A stretch of DNA of 64,000 nt from assembly GCF_000633255.1 (NCBI RefSeq), contig NZ_AYMJ01000015.1, forward strand, positions 1 to 64,000, given 5' to 3'. The notes beneath the pieces are model-generated. The model had not been told where the DNA came from and did not search any database. It saw only the letters and a list, made by a program, of their open reading frames with translations. Shown here in pieces: positions 8,561-17,487 of the stretch. The first letter of the stretch is position 1. The number at the start of each line of letters is the position of its first letter. Source of the stretch: Pseudomonas sp. H1h (lineage in GTDB: Bacteria; Pseudomonadota; Gammaproteobacteria; Pseudomonadales; Pseudomonadaceae). The position numbers and the translations under genes are program-made.

Positions 8561-9452
8561 GAAAAAGGTCTCACGCAAGGTTTGATGATGTTCAGTAGAC
8601 GTTGCTGCAAGGTTGCGATTTCAAGCAGCCCCGATCAAACCCCAGCGCAGGCACCAGGAGTTCAGCGTTCTTACAACGGTCATGCGTCACCTGTTTGTTT
8701 TTATCTGTGACGAAATCGAACCCGACACGCTTGTGACGCGGCGGAGTGAACAAGGCGGATAGCCTTGAGGTTTGCGCGATTACGCAGGGAGTCACAGTAA
8801 AACGCGGCGCATTGTACACCGCTAACCCCCTGCTGCCAGACCCCGCTGGATCAGCGTGGCGCTTGCCGGGATTGCGTGGGTCCGCCTCGAGATAATCGGG
8901 CGACTGCAAAAAATGAGTCAGGCCTTTGCAGACCATCGACGGGGACGAGCGAAAAATCGCCCCACGGAGAGAAGTGAAGATCCATCACGGCGTTCATTGC
9001 GCCTCCTTCTTGTTATGCACCTGCACGACAGGCATGAGGCGCATCTCACCCTTCAAACGTTGCTGAAACAAGCGCGCCAGAGCCTCGCGCAGCGCCCGGC
9101 TGATCGGGCTCCGGCAGTTTTTCCTTACAGCGTCGAAAGCGTTGCTGATCCACTGGGTTTTAACGCGCATTTCGTAAATATTTCTTTACGAGCCGTAACG
9201 TAAATTTTCCATTTCAGAAAAATCCGTAGGACGTCTGCAAATTGACGGTAGCAAGCTTGCTAATGAAAGTGGCTGCTTAGTTTTTTGTTTTCAAATAAGA
9301 AAACGCTCGATAAAAAACAGAATAAAAAGTCTATTTAAATTTTAAATAAATAATTTTTTGCATTACAAAACACCCTGAACTAGGTTCTTCACGTCTTGCC
9401 GGCCACCTCGACCGGCCAGTCACAACCGTGAAAGTCATCTAGGAGATCGACC
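8561..9452. other. Long intergenic region upstream of aroP and of the peptide gene
   Basis: About 890 bases with no gene I can support. The aroP promoter should lie in the first 250 bases. From 9285 to 9372 the DNA is strikingly AT-rich (runs such as TTTAAATTTTAAATAAATAA), typical of an upstream promoter or nucleoid-protein binding region for the peptide gene that follows. A 115-codon frame at 8856-9203 has no family match or good start signal. A small RNA here cannot be ruled out. Confidence 0.4.
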
Positions 9453-9590
9453 ATGCAAGCACTGGAAAAAGACTTGGATACCGAACTGCAACTGGACGAA
9501 TGGTTTGAAGCACCGACCCATGAGGCCGCCGTGGAAATGATGCAAGCCGACGCGGTGGTTCCGTTCGGCACGGCGATGTGGCCTCTGTAA
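9453..9590 (+). CDS. 45-residue peptide, candidate RiPP-like precursor
   Basis: The ATG has a near-perfect AGGAGAT ribosome binding site six bases upstream, so translation is very likely. The peptide is acidic at the N-terminus (MQALEKDLDTELQLDEWFEA) and ends with a short neutral segment VVPFGTAMWPL. That acidic leader-like region followed by a small Gly/Pro/Trp-containing tail is the layout of many ribosomal peptide precursors. It has no signal peptide or membrane segment. The next gene starts 70 bases downstream on the same strand with its own GGGAGG site, so the two are likely one operon. I recognise no family; the precursor role is inference. Confidence 0.65.
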   Translation: MQALEKDLDTELQLDEWFEAPTHEAAVEMMQADAVVPFGTAMWPL

Positions 9591-9660
9591 GACATCCCGG
9601 GCAGGCACGCTCCGGCCGGTCGTGCCTGCCACTTTCTTCTCGGTCAGTCAGGGAGGACTC

Positions 9661-10626
9661 ATGGATAAGCCCCGCGCGATCTCGCATTTCCTTTACTACC
9701 TCGAACATCACCCTGCCCTTGCCGGCCTTGAGTCCGCCAGGGTATTGCTCGGCCACACTGCCGATTATGAAGCGCTGACCGGCGCCATCACCGAACAGGC
9801 CGGCGATCATCCGCGTTTCAACTTCAGCGCCCGTCGGCTGGACCTGGAAAGCACCGCAGCGCTGGCGTCGGCGATTATTGACAGCGATCTGTACATTTTC
9901 TTCTACGACTCTTCCACGCTGCCCAACCCGCGTCCCGACGGACCGGAGTTTGTCCGTGCGCTGCAAGGCGTGATGGCGGAAAACTGGAAGAAGTCGCTGC
10001 TGTTCAAGGATTACGGCGACTATTTCTACGACACCTTCAGCGTCACCCCGCAACGCATCGCGGGGCTCAACAGCCACTTGATCCAGCGTATGTCCCAGGC
10101 CACGACATTGAGCTTCAAGGACGACCACGGCTCATGGTTCGAAACGCCGCTGAGCAGCATCAAGAAGTGGACCGACATCAACGGCGTCGGCAACTTCGAC
10201 CTGGCCCCCGGCGAAATTGCCACCCACAGTGAAGCCATCAACGGTCATGTGAAATTCAAGGGCACGTTCCTCAGCACCATCCCGTTTGCGCGCAAGTACG
10301 GCGTGCTCGAATCGCCGCTGGAACTGTGGATCGAGAACTCGACCATCAGCCGCATCGCCACCGAGGTGCCGGGGCTGGAGCACGATTTCAACAAGTATCT
10401 GGACGCCAATCCGTCGAATCGGCGGATTGAGGAGTTGGGGATTGGCACCAACGAAGGCGTGAAGGATTTGTATGCGCGCAATGCCGGGTTCGAGGAGCGG
10501 CATTGTGGGTTGCATCTGGGCCTCGGCGGCGGGGCCAAGGGCAGTCATCATCTGGACCTGATTTTTTCCGGCGGGGTGTTGGCGCTGGATGACAAGCCGG
10601 TGTTCGATGGGCGGTTTGTGTTTTAG
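9661..10626 (+). CDS. M29 aminopeptidase / NicX-like metalloprotein
   Basis: This 321-residue protein has a C-terminal half that matches the aminopeptidase T (M29) fold, also used by the iron dioxygenase NicX. Supporting segments are LAPGEIATHSEAINGHVKFKG, the LGIGTNEG block, GLHLGLGGG and the metal-site-like H297-x-D299 (SHHLDLIFSGG). The N-terminal part (residues 1-130) is less typical. It could be a peptidase, an oxygenase or a peptide-tailoring enzyme. The ATG at 9661 follows GGGAGG. The gene lies 70 bases after the 45-residue peptide gene, in the same direction. Function with respect to the peptide is inferred from linkage only. Confidence 0.65.
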   Translation: MDKPRAISHFLYYLEHHPALAGLESARVLLGHTADYEALTGAITEQAGDHPRFNFSARRLDLESTAALASAIIDSDLYIFFYDSSTLPNPRPDGPEFVRALQGVMAENWKKSLLFKDYGDYFYDTFSVTPQRIAGLNSHLIQRMSQATTLSFKDDHGSWFETPLSSIKKWTDINGVGNFDLAPGEIATHSEAINGHVKFKGTFLSTIPFARKYGVLESPLELWIENSTISRIATEVPGLEHDFNKYLDANPSNRRIEELGIGTNEGVKDLYARNAGFEERHCGLHLGLGGGAKGSHHLDLIFSGGVLALDDKPVFDGRFVF

Positions 10627-10637
10627 GCGACTGACGC

Positions 10638-10714
10638 CTTCGCGAGCAGGCTCGCTCCCACAGGGATTCATGTTCGACGCAATTCCAATGTGGGAGCGGG
10701 CTTGCTCGCGAAGG
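10638..10714. repeat. REP pair (REPIN)
   Basis: Two inverted REP cores, CGCGAGCAGGCTCGCTCCCA and its counterpart TGTGGGAGCGGGCTTGCTCG, enclose about 25 bases. Confidence 0.85.
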
Positions 10715-10748
10715 GGCCGGACCAGGCAGCCCCCATCTTCTTGCAGAC

Positions 10749-10783
10749 GAAAAAAAACGCCAACCCTGCGGTTGGCGTTTTTC
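10749..10783. terminator. Bidirectional terminator
   Basis: A run of A, CGCCAAC, a 6-base loop, GTTGGCG and a run of T. It serves the convergent M29-like gene and rluB. Confidence 0.85.
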
Positions 10784-10802
10784 ATTCAGGCACTCGAGCC
10801 GA

Positions 10803-12023
10803 TCACTCAGGCTTCTTGCGCCCAAAACCCGGACGCTGGCCGGAACCGGCCGGTGCGCCGCGGCGCTTGCCCGATGGCTTGTCACCGTCGACCAGTTTGA
10901 TCCCCGGACGCTTCGGCGCAGGCTTGGCCGGACGCTTGTTGGTGGTGTCCGCTGGACGATCCGCCACTGGCGTACCGCGACCGGCAGGGGCACCACGCTC
11001 GCCACGCTCAGTGCGACCGTTGGCTGGGCGCGGAGCGCGCTCGCCATCACGAGCAACCGGCTTGCGGCCCGGACGCTCGCCTTCGATCTGTGGCTCACGA
11101 CTCGGGCGTGGGCCGGTCGGCGCGCCAGCCGCTGGACGCAGAGTGCGTACGCGCTCGGTCTTGGCCATCGGCCGCGACGATTTGCGCTGCATACGCTCAA
11201 GTTTGTCTTTGCTCTTGGCGTTCAGTTGCGGCATGGCCACAGGCGTCAGACCCACTTCGGAACTCAGCGTGTCGACTTCGTACTGGCTCATTTCGCGCCA
11301 GCGGCCCATCGGCAGGTCGGAGTTGAGGAACACCGGACCGAAACGCACGCGCTTCAGACGGCTGACCACCAGACCTTGCGATTCCCACAGACGACGAACC
11401 TCACGGTTACGACCTTCCATCACCACGCAGTGATACCAGTGGTTGAAGCCTTCGCCGCCCGGCGCCTGTTGAATGTCGGTGAAACGCGCAGGGCCGTCTT
11501 CCAGCACTACGCCAGCCTTCAGGCGTTCGATCATCTCGTCGTCGACTTCACCGCGTACACGCACGGCGTACTCACGGTCCATCTCGTAGGACGGGTGCAT
11601 CAGGCGGTTGGCCAATTCACCGTCGGTGGTGAACATCAGCAGACCGGTGGTGTTGATGTCGAGACGACCGATGTTGATCCAGCGGCCTTCTTTCGGACGC
11701 GGCAGCTTGTCGAACACGGTCGGACGGCCTTCCGGGTCGTCACGGGTGCAGATCTCGCCATCGGGCTTGTTGTACATGATCACGCGGCGGACCGACTCGG
11801 CAGCCTCTTCGCGCTTGATCACCTTGCCATCGATGGTGATGGCGTCGTGCATGTCGACGCGCAGACCAAGGGTGGCGTCTTTGCCATTGACCTTGATCCG
11901 GCCCTGGCTGATCCAGGACTCCACGTCACGGCGCGAGCCGACGCCGATACGGGCGAGGACTTTCTGCAGCTTTTCGCCTGCTGGGCCGATTTCCTGGTCG
12001 TCTTTCTGATTGATGTCACTCAT
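10803..12023 (-). CDS. rluB: 23S rRNA pseudouridine(2605) synthase RluB with long basic tail
   Basis: RluB isomerises U2605 in 23S rRNA. The 406-residue protein has an N-terminal S4 RNA-binding domain (EKLQKVLARIGVGSRRDVES, about residues 16-65). The catalytic domain has the family motif GRLDINTTGLLMFT with its catalytic aspartate, and GRNREVRRLWESQG. After about residue 285 comes a tail of over 100 residues rich in Arg, Pro, Gly and Lys that is not part of the catalytic fold. The ATG at 12023 (MSDINQKD) follows GGGAGGTG. It is followed by the terminator shared with the M29-like gene. Confidence 0.92.
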   Translation of the reverse strand: MSDINQKDDQEIGPAGEKLQKVLARIGVGSRRDVESWISQGRIKVNGKDATLGLRVDMHDAITIDGKVIKREEAAESVRRVIMYNKPDGEICTRDDPEGRPTVFDKLPRPKEGRWINIGRLDINTTGLLMFTTDGELANRLMHPSYEMDREYAVRVRGEVDDEMIERLKAGVVLEDGPARFTDIQQAPGGEGFNHWYHCVVMEGRNREVRRLWESQGLVVSRLKRVRFGPVFLNSDLPMGRWREMSQYEVDTLSSEVGLTPVAMPQLNAKSKDKLERMQRKSSRPMAKTERVRTLRPAAGAPTGPRPSREPQIEGERPGRKPVARDGERAPRPANGRTERGERGAPAGRGTPVADRPADTTNKRPAKPAPKRPGIKLVDGDKPSGKRRGAPAGSGQRPGFGRKKPE

Positions 12024-12165
12024 CTGGGCACCTCCCGGTGTGGTCTGTTCAGGCGGCGCCTGAAGCTTTGAAAACTGTTTTTCGGGCGAAGGGATCGCCG
12101 AAGGGTCGCGAATCATACGCGGATGTGCGCCATCGCGCATCAGAGACTAGCTGATCAATCGGCAG

Positions 12166-12357
12166 TTATTTCTTTTTCCGCCGACCGGCGCCACCCAGTT
12201 TGATCAGGCGCAGTGCGGCTTCGGCCAGTACGGTGCGCTTGTCGTCCTTGTCGAGTTTCTTCCAGGCGCGGATCTCGCGCTTGCTGCGGCCACAGCCGAG
12301 GCAGATGTCGTCGGTGAATTTGCAGAGGCTGATGCAGGGGTCTTTGGTGGAACTCAT
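12166..12357 (-). CDS. DUF1289 small cysteine-rich protein
   Basis: This 63-residue protein has the DUF1289 pattern: DPCISLCKFTDDICLGCGRS with four spaced cysteines, likely metal binding, then IRAWKKL and a basic C-terminus ending in RRKKK. Function unknown. Two nearby ATGs exist; GGGAG lies immediately before the first (12363) but six bases before the second (12357), so the second is the better start. It lies just upstream of rluB on the same strand. Confidence 0.85.
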   Translation of the reverse strand: MSSTKDPCISLCKFTDDICLGCGRSKREIRAWKKLDKDDKRTVLAEAALRLIKLGGAGRRKKK

Positions 12358-12387
12358 CGCCATCTCCCGGCGTGTACATAGATCCAA

Positions 12388-12474
12388 ATGTGCGGGCTTG
12401 CTCGCGAAAGCGGTGTATCAGACACGAATGTATTGCCTGACACACCGCTTTCGCGAGCAAGCCCGCTCCCACAA
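12388..12474. repeat. REP pair (REPIN)
   Basis: Inverted REP cores (TGTGCGGGCTTGCTCGCGAA and TTCGCGAGCAAGCCCGCTCC) flank a spacer whose ends also pair (GCGGTGT / ACACCGC). Confidence 0.85.
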
Positions 12475-12502
12475 GGGACTTTCAGTGTTCGTTGGATCGG
12501 GG

Positions 12503-13468
12503 TCAGCCCTCGAACTCGCGGCGTTCGGCTTCGATGGCTTCGGCCAGCGCTCGGGCTTCGGCCTCTTCTTCACTCAGTTCTGGTTCCGGCGCCGGCTGTT
12601 CGAGGGCGGCGACAGCAGCCAGGAGTTTTTCCCGAGCTTCGGCAACGCCAAGCACGTCTTCTTCCGGTTCGACTTCAGGCTCAATTTCAACTTCAATTGC
12701 CGGCTCGGCCATCTCGGCATCAGGCTCAGTCGATTGCGCTTCACCGTCCGCCGCATCACGCAACAAATCATCAAAGTCGGTCTTGATCCCCTCCTCCATG
12801 CTGTCCAGCTCAAGCAGCAAGGTGTGGAAACTGGTTTCTTCTTTCGGTTCTTCCGGCTCGGCACTGGCGTCGGCCAGCTCTTGCAGGCCCGCAGGCACCG
12901 GCGCGTCGTCGAAATCGAGCACCGGTTCGGCTTCCATCTCGCGCAGTTCGGCCAGCGGTGGCAGGTCTTCGAGGTTCTTCAGGTTGAAGTGATCGAGAAA
13001 CGCCTTGGTGGTGGCGAACATCGCCGGTTTACCCGGGACGTCGCGGTAACCGACGATGCGGATCCACTCACGCTCGATCAATGTCTTGACGATGTTGGTG
13101 TTGACCGCCACACCCCGCACGTCTTCGATCTCGCCCCGGGTGATCGGCTGGCGATAGGCAATCAGCGCCATGGTTTCCAGCAGCGCACGGGAATAGCGCT
13201 GTGGGCGCTCTTCCCACAAACGACCGACCCACGGCGAATACTTCTCGCGGATCTGCAAGCGATAGCCGGAAGCAACTTCCTTGAGCTCGAACGCCCGCCC
13301 CTCGCAGGACTTGGCCAGCAAGCTCAGGGCTTTCTTGAAGACCGCAGGTTCGGGCCGTTCACCCTCTTCGAACAATTCGAACAGGCGTTCAAGCGATTGC
13401 GGTTTTCCCGAGGCCAACAGAAAGGCTTCAAGCAGGGGCGCCAGCTCGCGGGGTTCAGTCAGGTTCAT
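12503..13468 (-). CDS. scpB: Segregation and condensation protein B
   Basis: ScpB is the winged-helix kleisin-associated subunit of the Smc-ScpAB complex that condenses and segregates chromosomes. The N-terminal 185 or so residues are the conserved part: LIAYRQPITRGEIEDVRGV and RIVGYRDVPGKPAMFATT. Residues from about 190 to 321 form an acidic, Glu/Ala-rich, low-complexity tail longer than in many homologues. It lies 11 bases downstream of scpA on the same strand, so they are co-transcribed in a run of minus-strand genes. Confidence 0.93.
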   Translation of the reverse strand: MNLTEPRELAPLLEAFLLASGKPQSLERLFELFEEGERPEPAVFKKALSLLAKSCEGRAFELKEVASGYRLQIREKYSPWVGRLWEERPQRYSRALLETMALIAYRQPITRGEIEDVRGVAVNTNIVKTLIEREWIRIVGYRDVPGKPAMFATTKAFLDHFNLKNLEDLPPLAELREMEAEPVLDFDDAPVPAGLQELADASAEPEEPKEETSFHTLLLELDSMEEGIKTDFDDLLRDAADGEAQSTEPDAEMAEPAIEVEIEPEVEPEEDVLGVAEAREKLLAAVAALEQPAPEPELSEEEAEARALAEAIEAERREFEG

Positions 13469-13479
13469 GTTTCGACTCG

Positions 13480-14301
13480 TTATTCGGCTCGGGCTCGCAC
13501 GTGGATCGCGGCGAACGGCTCATTCTGCACCAGCTCGACCAAGGATTCCTTGACCAGTTCAAGGATCGCCATAAAGGTCACCACCACGCCGAGGCGACCT
13601 TCCTCGGCGGTGAACAGCTCGACAAACGGCACAAAGCCGCCGCCCTTGAGCCGTTCCAGCACATCGCTCATGCGCTCGCGGGTCGACAGCGCCTCACGGC
13701 TGACCTGATGGCTCTCGAACATGTCGCCACGGCGCAGCACCTCGGCCATGGACATCAGAATCTCTTCCAGCGCGACATCCGGCAACAGCTTGCGCGCGCG
13801 GGCCTCAGGGGCGTCGAGCCTGGGCACCACCACGTCGCGGCCAACCCGGCTCAAGCCGTCGATGCCTTCGGCGGCAGCCTTGAAGCGTTCGTATTCCTGC
13901 AGGCGCCGGATCAGCTCGGCGCGCGGGTCGTCTTCCTCTTCTTCGACGGTTTCGGCTCGCGGCAGAAGCATGCGCGACTTGATCTCGGCCAGCATCGCGG
14001 CCATCACCAGGTACTCGGCGGCCAGCTCCAGGCGCACCGACTGCATCAGTTCGACATACCCCATGTACTGGCGAGTGATTTCCGCCACCGGAATGTCGAG
14101 GATGTTGATGTTCTGTTTGCGGATCAGGTACAGCAGCAGGTCGAGCGGGCCTTCGAAGGCATCAAGGAACACTTCCAGCGCATCCGGCGGGATGTACAGG
14201 TCCAGCGGCATTTCCATGACGGCCTGGCCATAGACCATGGCAAACGGCAGTTCCTGCTGGGCGCCGGCCTGGGGATCGACAACGGTTTCCACTGCGGACA
14301 T
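13480..14301 (-). CDS. scpA: Segregation and condensation protein A (kleisin)
   Basis: ScpA bridges the Smc heads. The 273-residue protein shows the kleisin N-terminus FEGPLDLLLYLIRKQNINIL, then EYLVMAAMLAEIKSRMLLP, an acidic linker (EEEEDDP) and a C-terminal winged-helix region (VVVTFMAILELVKESLV). Length is normal. The start codon directly abuts the yciO stop, and scpB follows, giving an operon rnm-yciO-scpA-scpB. Confidence 0.93.
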   Translation of the reverse strand: MSAVETVVDPQAGAQQELPFAMVYGQAVMEMPLDLYIPPDALEVFLDAFEGPLDLLLYLIRKQNINILDIPVAEITRQYMGYVELMQSVRLELAAEYLVMAAMLAEIKSRMLLPRAETVEEEEDDPRAELIRRLQEYERFKAAAEGIDGLSRVGRDVVVPRLDAPEARARKLLPDVALEEILMSMAEVLRRGDMFESHQVSREALSTRERMSDVLERLKGGGFVPFVELFTAEEGRLGVVVTFMAILELVKESLVELVQNEPFAAIHVRARAE

Positions 14302-14970
14302 TCAGGCCTCGACCATGAACGGCGCGGGGTCGCCGCAACCGACGCGGATCACTTCCGGGTCGTCGCCGGTCAGGTCGATCACGGTTGACGCTTTGATCCC
14401 GCCGAAACCGCCGTCGATGATCAAGTCCACCTGATGTTCAAGCAATTGGCGCATTTCGTACGGATCGCTCAACGGGTCTTCATCGCCGGGCATGATCAGG
14501 GTCACGCTCATCAGCGGCTCACCGAGCTCGGCCAGCAAGGCCAGCGCGATGGGATGACTCGGCACCCGCAGGCCGATGGTGCGCTTTTTCGGATGCAGCA
14601 GCAGGCGCGGCACTTCGCGAGTGGCGTTGAGAATAAAGGTGTAAGGCCCCGGCAGATGGGCCTTGAGAATGCGGAAGGTGCCGGTGTCGATCTTGGCATA
14701 GTTGCCCAGTTGCGACAGGTCGCTGCAGATCAGCGCAAAGTTGTGTTTTTCATCGAGCTGACGCAGGCGTCGTACACGCTCGATGGCCGTCTTGTCACCG
14801 ATCTGGCAACCGATCGCGTAGGAAGAGTCCGTGGGATAAATCACCACCCCGCCTTTGCGGATGATCTCGACCGCCTGTTTGATCAGGCGCGCTTGCGGGT
14901 TTTCCGGATGGATCTGGAAAAATTGACTCACATTTTCTACCTGTTCAGACGGCGGCAATAACTGTGTCAT
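14302..14970 (-). CDS. yciO: YciO/TsaC-family Sua5-YrdC protein (L-threonylcarbamoyladenylate synthase-like)
   Basis: This 222-residue single-domain YrdC-fold protein shows the ATP/RNA-binding features KGGVVIYPTDSSYAIGC, RRLRQLDEKHNFALIC and TIGLRVPSHPI. The family makes or is related to threonylcarbamoyl-AMP for t6A37 of tRNA; YciO is the paralogue of TsaC and its exact role is less certain. The ATG at 14970 (MTQLLPPSEQ) overlaps the end of rnm by 26 bases, so translation is probably coupled. Confidence 0.88.
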   Translation of the reverse strand: MTQLLPPSEQVENVSQFFQIHPENPQARLIKQAVEIIRKGGVVIYPTDSSYAIGCQIGDKTAIERVRRLRQLDEKHNFALICSDLSQLGNYAKIDTGTFRILKAHLPGPYTFILNATREVPRLLLHPKKRTIGLRVPSHPIALALLAELGEPLMSVTLIMPGDEDPLSDPYEMRQLLEHQVDLIIDGGFGGIKASTVIDLTGDDPEVIRVGCGDPAPFMVEA

Positions 14971-15808
14971 GTTTGAACCGACCCCACAGGGGTGGAAGGT
15001 CCTCGGGAATCGGCCGGTACTGGCCGATCTCCGACCAGCCGCCCGGGCCATGAAAATCACTGCCGGCGCTGACCAGCAGACCGAACTCACGGGCAAGGAT
15101 TGCCAGGCTGCCTACCTGTTCTGCGGGCTGAAAGCCATTGACCACTTCGATCGCATGCCCGCCCGCTTGAATATAGTCGGCAATCAGCTTTCGGCGCTTG
15201 CTGCGGGTGAAATCATAGTGCCAGGGATGCGCCAGGCTGACCCACGCCCCGGCGGCGCGCAGGGTGCCGACGGTGTCTTCGAGGGTTGGCCAGTGCAGTT
15301 TGACGTCACCCAGCTTGCCGGCGCCGAGCCATTTGCGGAACGCCTCGGCGCGATCCTTTACAAACCCTTCACGCACCATCCAGTCGGCGAAATGCGGACG
15401 GGCCGGGGCGTTGCCGCTGTCGCCCAGCTCCTGCTGGACTTGCCGGGCACCGTCGAGGGCACCGGGCATGCCCTTGAGGGCGAGCTTGCGGCTTATTTCT
15501 TCGGACCGCAGCCAGCGGCCATCGTGCAATTTGGCGATGGCCTCGACCAGCGGCGCGGCATTGACGTCAAACCCGTAACCCAGCACGTGAATGGTCGCCC
15601 CGCCCCAAGTGCAGGACAATTCGACGCCATTGACCAGTTGCATACCCAATTCGTTGGCGGCGGTGCGCGCTTCGGCGAGGCCTTCGAGGGTGTCGTGGTC
15701 GGTCAACGCCAGGACTCGCACGCCGTTCTCGAACGCACGCGCAACCAGAACCGCAGGCGCCAGGGCGCCATCGGAGGCCGTGCTATGGCAGTGCAAATCA
15801 ACATTCAC
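14945..15808 (-). CDS. rnm: PHP-domain 5'-3' exoribonuclease (RNase AM, YciV/TrpH)
   Basis: This 287-residue PHP-fold protein has all the metal-binding motifs: DLHCHSTASDG near the N-terminus, ALTDHDTLEG, NGVELSC, RPHFADWM, SLAHPWHYD and SAGSDFHG. RNase AM trims the 5' ends of rRNAs and degrades short RNA. The GTG at 15808 is chosen because the conserved region starts right there; an in-frame TTG lies six codons upstream. It is the first gene of the minus-strand run and diverges from yciB. Confidence 0.88.
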   Translation of the reverse strand: MNVDLHCHSTASDGALAPAVLVARAFENGVRVLALTDHDTLEGLAEARTAANELGMQLVNGVELSCTWGGATIHVLGYGFDVNAAPLVEAIAKLHDGRWLRSEEISRKLALKGMPGALDGARQVQQELGDSGNAPARPHFADWMVREGFVKDRAEAFRKWLGAGKLGDVKLHWPTLEDTVGTLRAAGAWVSLAHPWHYDFTRSKRRKLIADYIQAGGHAIEVVNGFQPAEQVGSLAILAREFGLLVSAGSDFHGPGGWSEIGQYRPIPEDLPPLWGRFKHDTVIAAV

Positions 15809-15895
15809 AGAGAGTTGTAACCTCAAATCAGCTGGCGCTATCGCGCGTCCATATGTTTGTTATTATGCCGCCACATCCAGCTTCTGGCTCTCACT

Positions 15896-16492
15896 GTGAA
15901 ACAATTCATCGATTTCATTCCGCTTCTGCTGTTTTTCATCGTTTACAAACTTGATCCACGGGTCGTCGACATCGCTGGCCATGAAGTGACTGTAGGCGGT
16001 ATTTACAGCGCCACCGCGATGCTCATCATCAGTTCCCTGGTGGTCTACGGCGCACTGTTCATCAAACAGCGCAAGCTGGAAAAGAGCCAATGGCTGACCC
16101 TGATCGCCTGCCTGGTGTTCGGCAGCCTGACGCTGGCCTTCCACAGCGAGACCTTCCTGAAATGGAAAGCCCCGGTGGTCAACTGGCTGTTCGCCCTGGC
16201 CTTCATCGGCAGCCACTTTATCGGTGACCGCCTGCTGATCAAACGCATCATGGGCCACGCGCTGACGCTGCCGGACCCGGTCTGGACCCGTCTGAACATT
16301 GCCTGGATCGCCTTTTTCCTGTTCTGCGGAGCCGCCAACCTGTTCGTGGCGTTCACCTTCCAGAGCATCTGGGTCGACTTCAAGGTGTTCGGCAGCCTGG
16401 GCATGACCGTGCTGTTCCTGGTCGGTCAGGGCATCTACCTGTCCCGTCATCTGCACGACGCCGAAACCACAACGCCAAAAACCGAGGACTGA
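15896..16492 (+). CDS. yciB: Inner-membrane septation/intracellular morphology protein YciB
   Basis: This 198-residue membrane protein has about five hydrophobic segments and the YciB signature [17 protein letters not shown] at its start. It begins with GTG at 15896, which is where homologues begin. YciB affects envelope integrity and cell elongation or division. The stop is followed one base later by the yciI start, so the two form an operon. Confidence 0.9.
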   Translation: MKQFIDFIPLLLFFIVYKLDPRVVDIAGHEVTVGGIYSATAMLIISSLVVYGALFIKQRKLEKSQWLTLIACLVFGSLTLAFHSETFLKWKAPVVNWLFALAFIGSHFIGDRLLIKRIMGHALTLPDPVWTRLNIAWIAFFLFCGAANLFVAFTFQSIWVDFKVFGSLGMTVLFLVGQGIYLSRHLHDAETTTPKTED

Positions 16493-16493
16493 C

Positions 16494-16793
16494 ATGCTCT
16501 ACGCAATCATTGCCACCGACGTCGCCAACTCGCTCGAAGCCCGCCTCGCCGCGCGCCCGGCCCATCTGGAACGCCTGCAAGTGCTCAAGGGCGAAGGCCG
16601 CATCGTGCTGGCCGGCCCGCACCCGGCGGTCGACAGCAATGATCCGGGCGCTGCGGGTTTCACCGGCAGCCTGATCGTCGCCGAATTCGACTCCCTGAGC
16701 GCCGCCCAGGCCTGGGCCGATGCCGATCCGTACATCGCCGCCGGCGTGTACGCCAGCGTGATCGTCAAGCCGTTCAAGCAAGTCCTGCCATAA
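16494..16793 (+). CDS. yciI: YciI-family protein
   Basis: This 99-residue ferredoxin-like YCII protein ([53 protein letters not shown]) keeps the His-Asp pair typical of the family (RPAH, DADPY). Its biochemical role is uncertain. It starts one base after the yciB stop and is followed by a REP-type repeat. Confidence 0.88.
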   Translation: MLYAIIATDVANSLEARLAARPAHLERLQVLKGEGRIVLAGPHPAVDSNDPGAAGFTGSLIVAEFDSLSAAQAWADADPYIAAGVYASVIVKPFKQVLP

Positions 16794-16804
16794 GGCTATC
16801 TCTC

Positions 16805-16941
16805 CCCTGTGGCGAGGGGGCTTGCCCCCTTTTGGTTGCGCAGCAACCCCAAAGCCATCCAGCGCGGTGTACCTGACGCACCGCGCACTGTTATCGACGA
16901 CTGCCGCGCAGCCGAACGGGGGCAAGCTCCCTCACCACAAA
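16805..16941. repeat. REP-type inverted pair (GTGGCGAGGG class)
   Basis: CTGTGGCGAGGGGGCTTGCC and the inverted counterpart GGGGGCAAGCTCCCTCACCA lie about 85 bases apart. This class differs from the commoner GTGGGAGCGGG class. The remaining gap to 17069 shows no gene. Confidence 0.75.
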
Positions 16942-17069
16942 AGCTCCTATGTCCGATACAAGTCTTTCTCCGCACTGAACCTTCCTGATTCTCGCCGCTC
17001 TCAATCGCTCATTATTCTCGTTTGCCTGCCGACAACCTGCCCACTATCCATTTGCTAGCAGGAGTCGCA

Positions 17070-17480
17070 ATGCGCAAAGGTCCGTTGTGTCTGATGTGGG
17101 TCACGTTGTCGATCATGGCGCCCGCCCATGGTGAGGAAACCACCGAAAGCGGCAGCTCCACGCCATTGTCGTTGAGTGCCGGCAGCCAGATTACCGAGTT
17201 GCAGCAACGCCTGAAGGCCAGCGAGCAGCAGCGGGAAGAACTGAACAAACAACTGCAAAATGCCGACAACACCCGCGAAAGCGCCCAGCTTGCCCGGTTG
17301 CGTCAGGAGAACCAGCGCCTGAAGCTGCAACTCAAGGAAGCCCAGGCCAGCCCGCTGCCGCGTCTGTTGACCGAACAGCAGCAATGGTTCGTCACGGGCG
17401 CCGGGGTAGCGCTATTGGCGCTGCTCTGCGGTATCTTTGCCAGTGGAGCAAGCCGAAAACGTCGGCAATGGCTAAATTGA
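17070..17480 (+). CDS. Exported coiled-coil protein with C-terminal membrane anchor
   Basis: This 136-residue protein begins with a signal peptide (MRKGPLCLMWVTLSIMAPAHG), followed by a Gln/Glu/Leu-rich coiled coil (about residues 45-105). It ends with a hydrophobic anchor (FVTGAGVALLALLCGIFASG) and a basic tail. This resembles the C-terminal half of SH3-and-anchor proteins without the SH3 part. The ATG at 17070 follows CAGGAG. It ends eight bases before cpxR and may be part of the envelope-stress operon. Function unknown. Confidence 0.75.
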   Translation: MRKGPLCLMWVTLSIMAPAHGEETTESGSSTPLSLSAGSQITELQQRLKASEQQREELNKQLQNADNTRESAQLARLRQENQRLKLQLKEAQASPLPRLLTEQQQWFVTGAGVALLALLCGIFASGASRKRRQWLN

Positions 17481-17487
17481 GTGAGTC

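Noticed and set aside
8856..9203. 115-codon frame in the long gap before the peptide gene
   Set aside because: No ribosome binding site, no family and basic low-complexity composition; not enough to call a gene.
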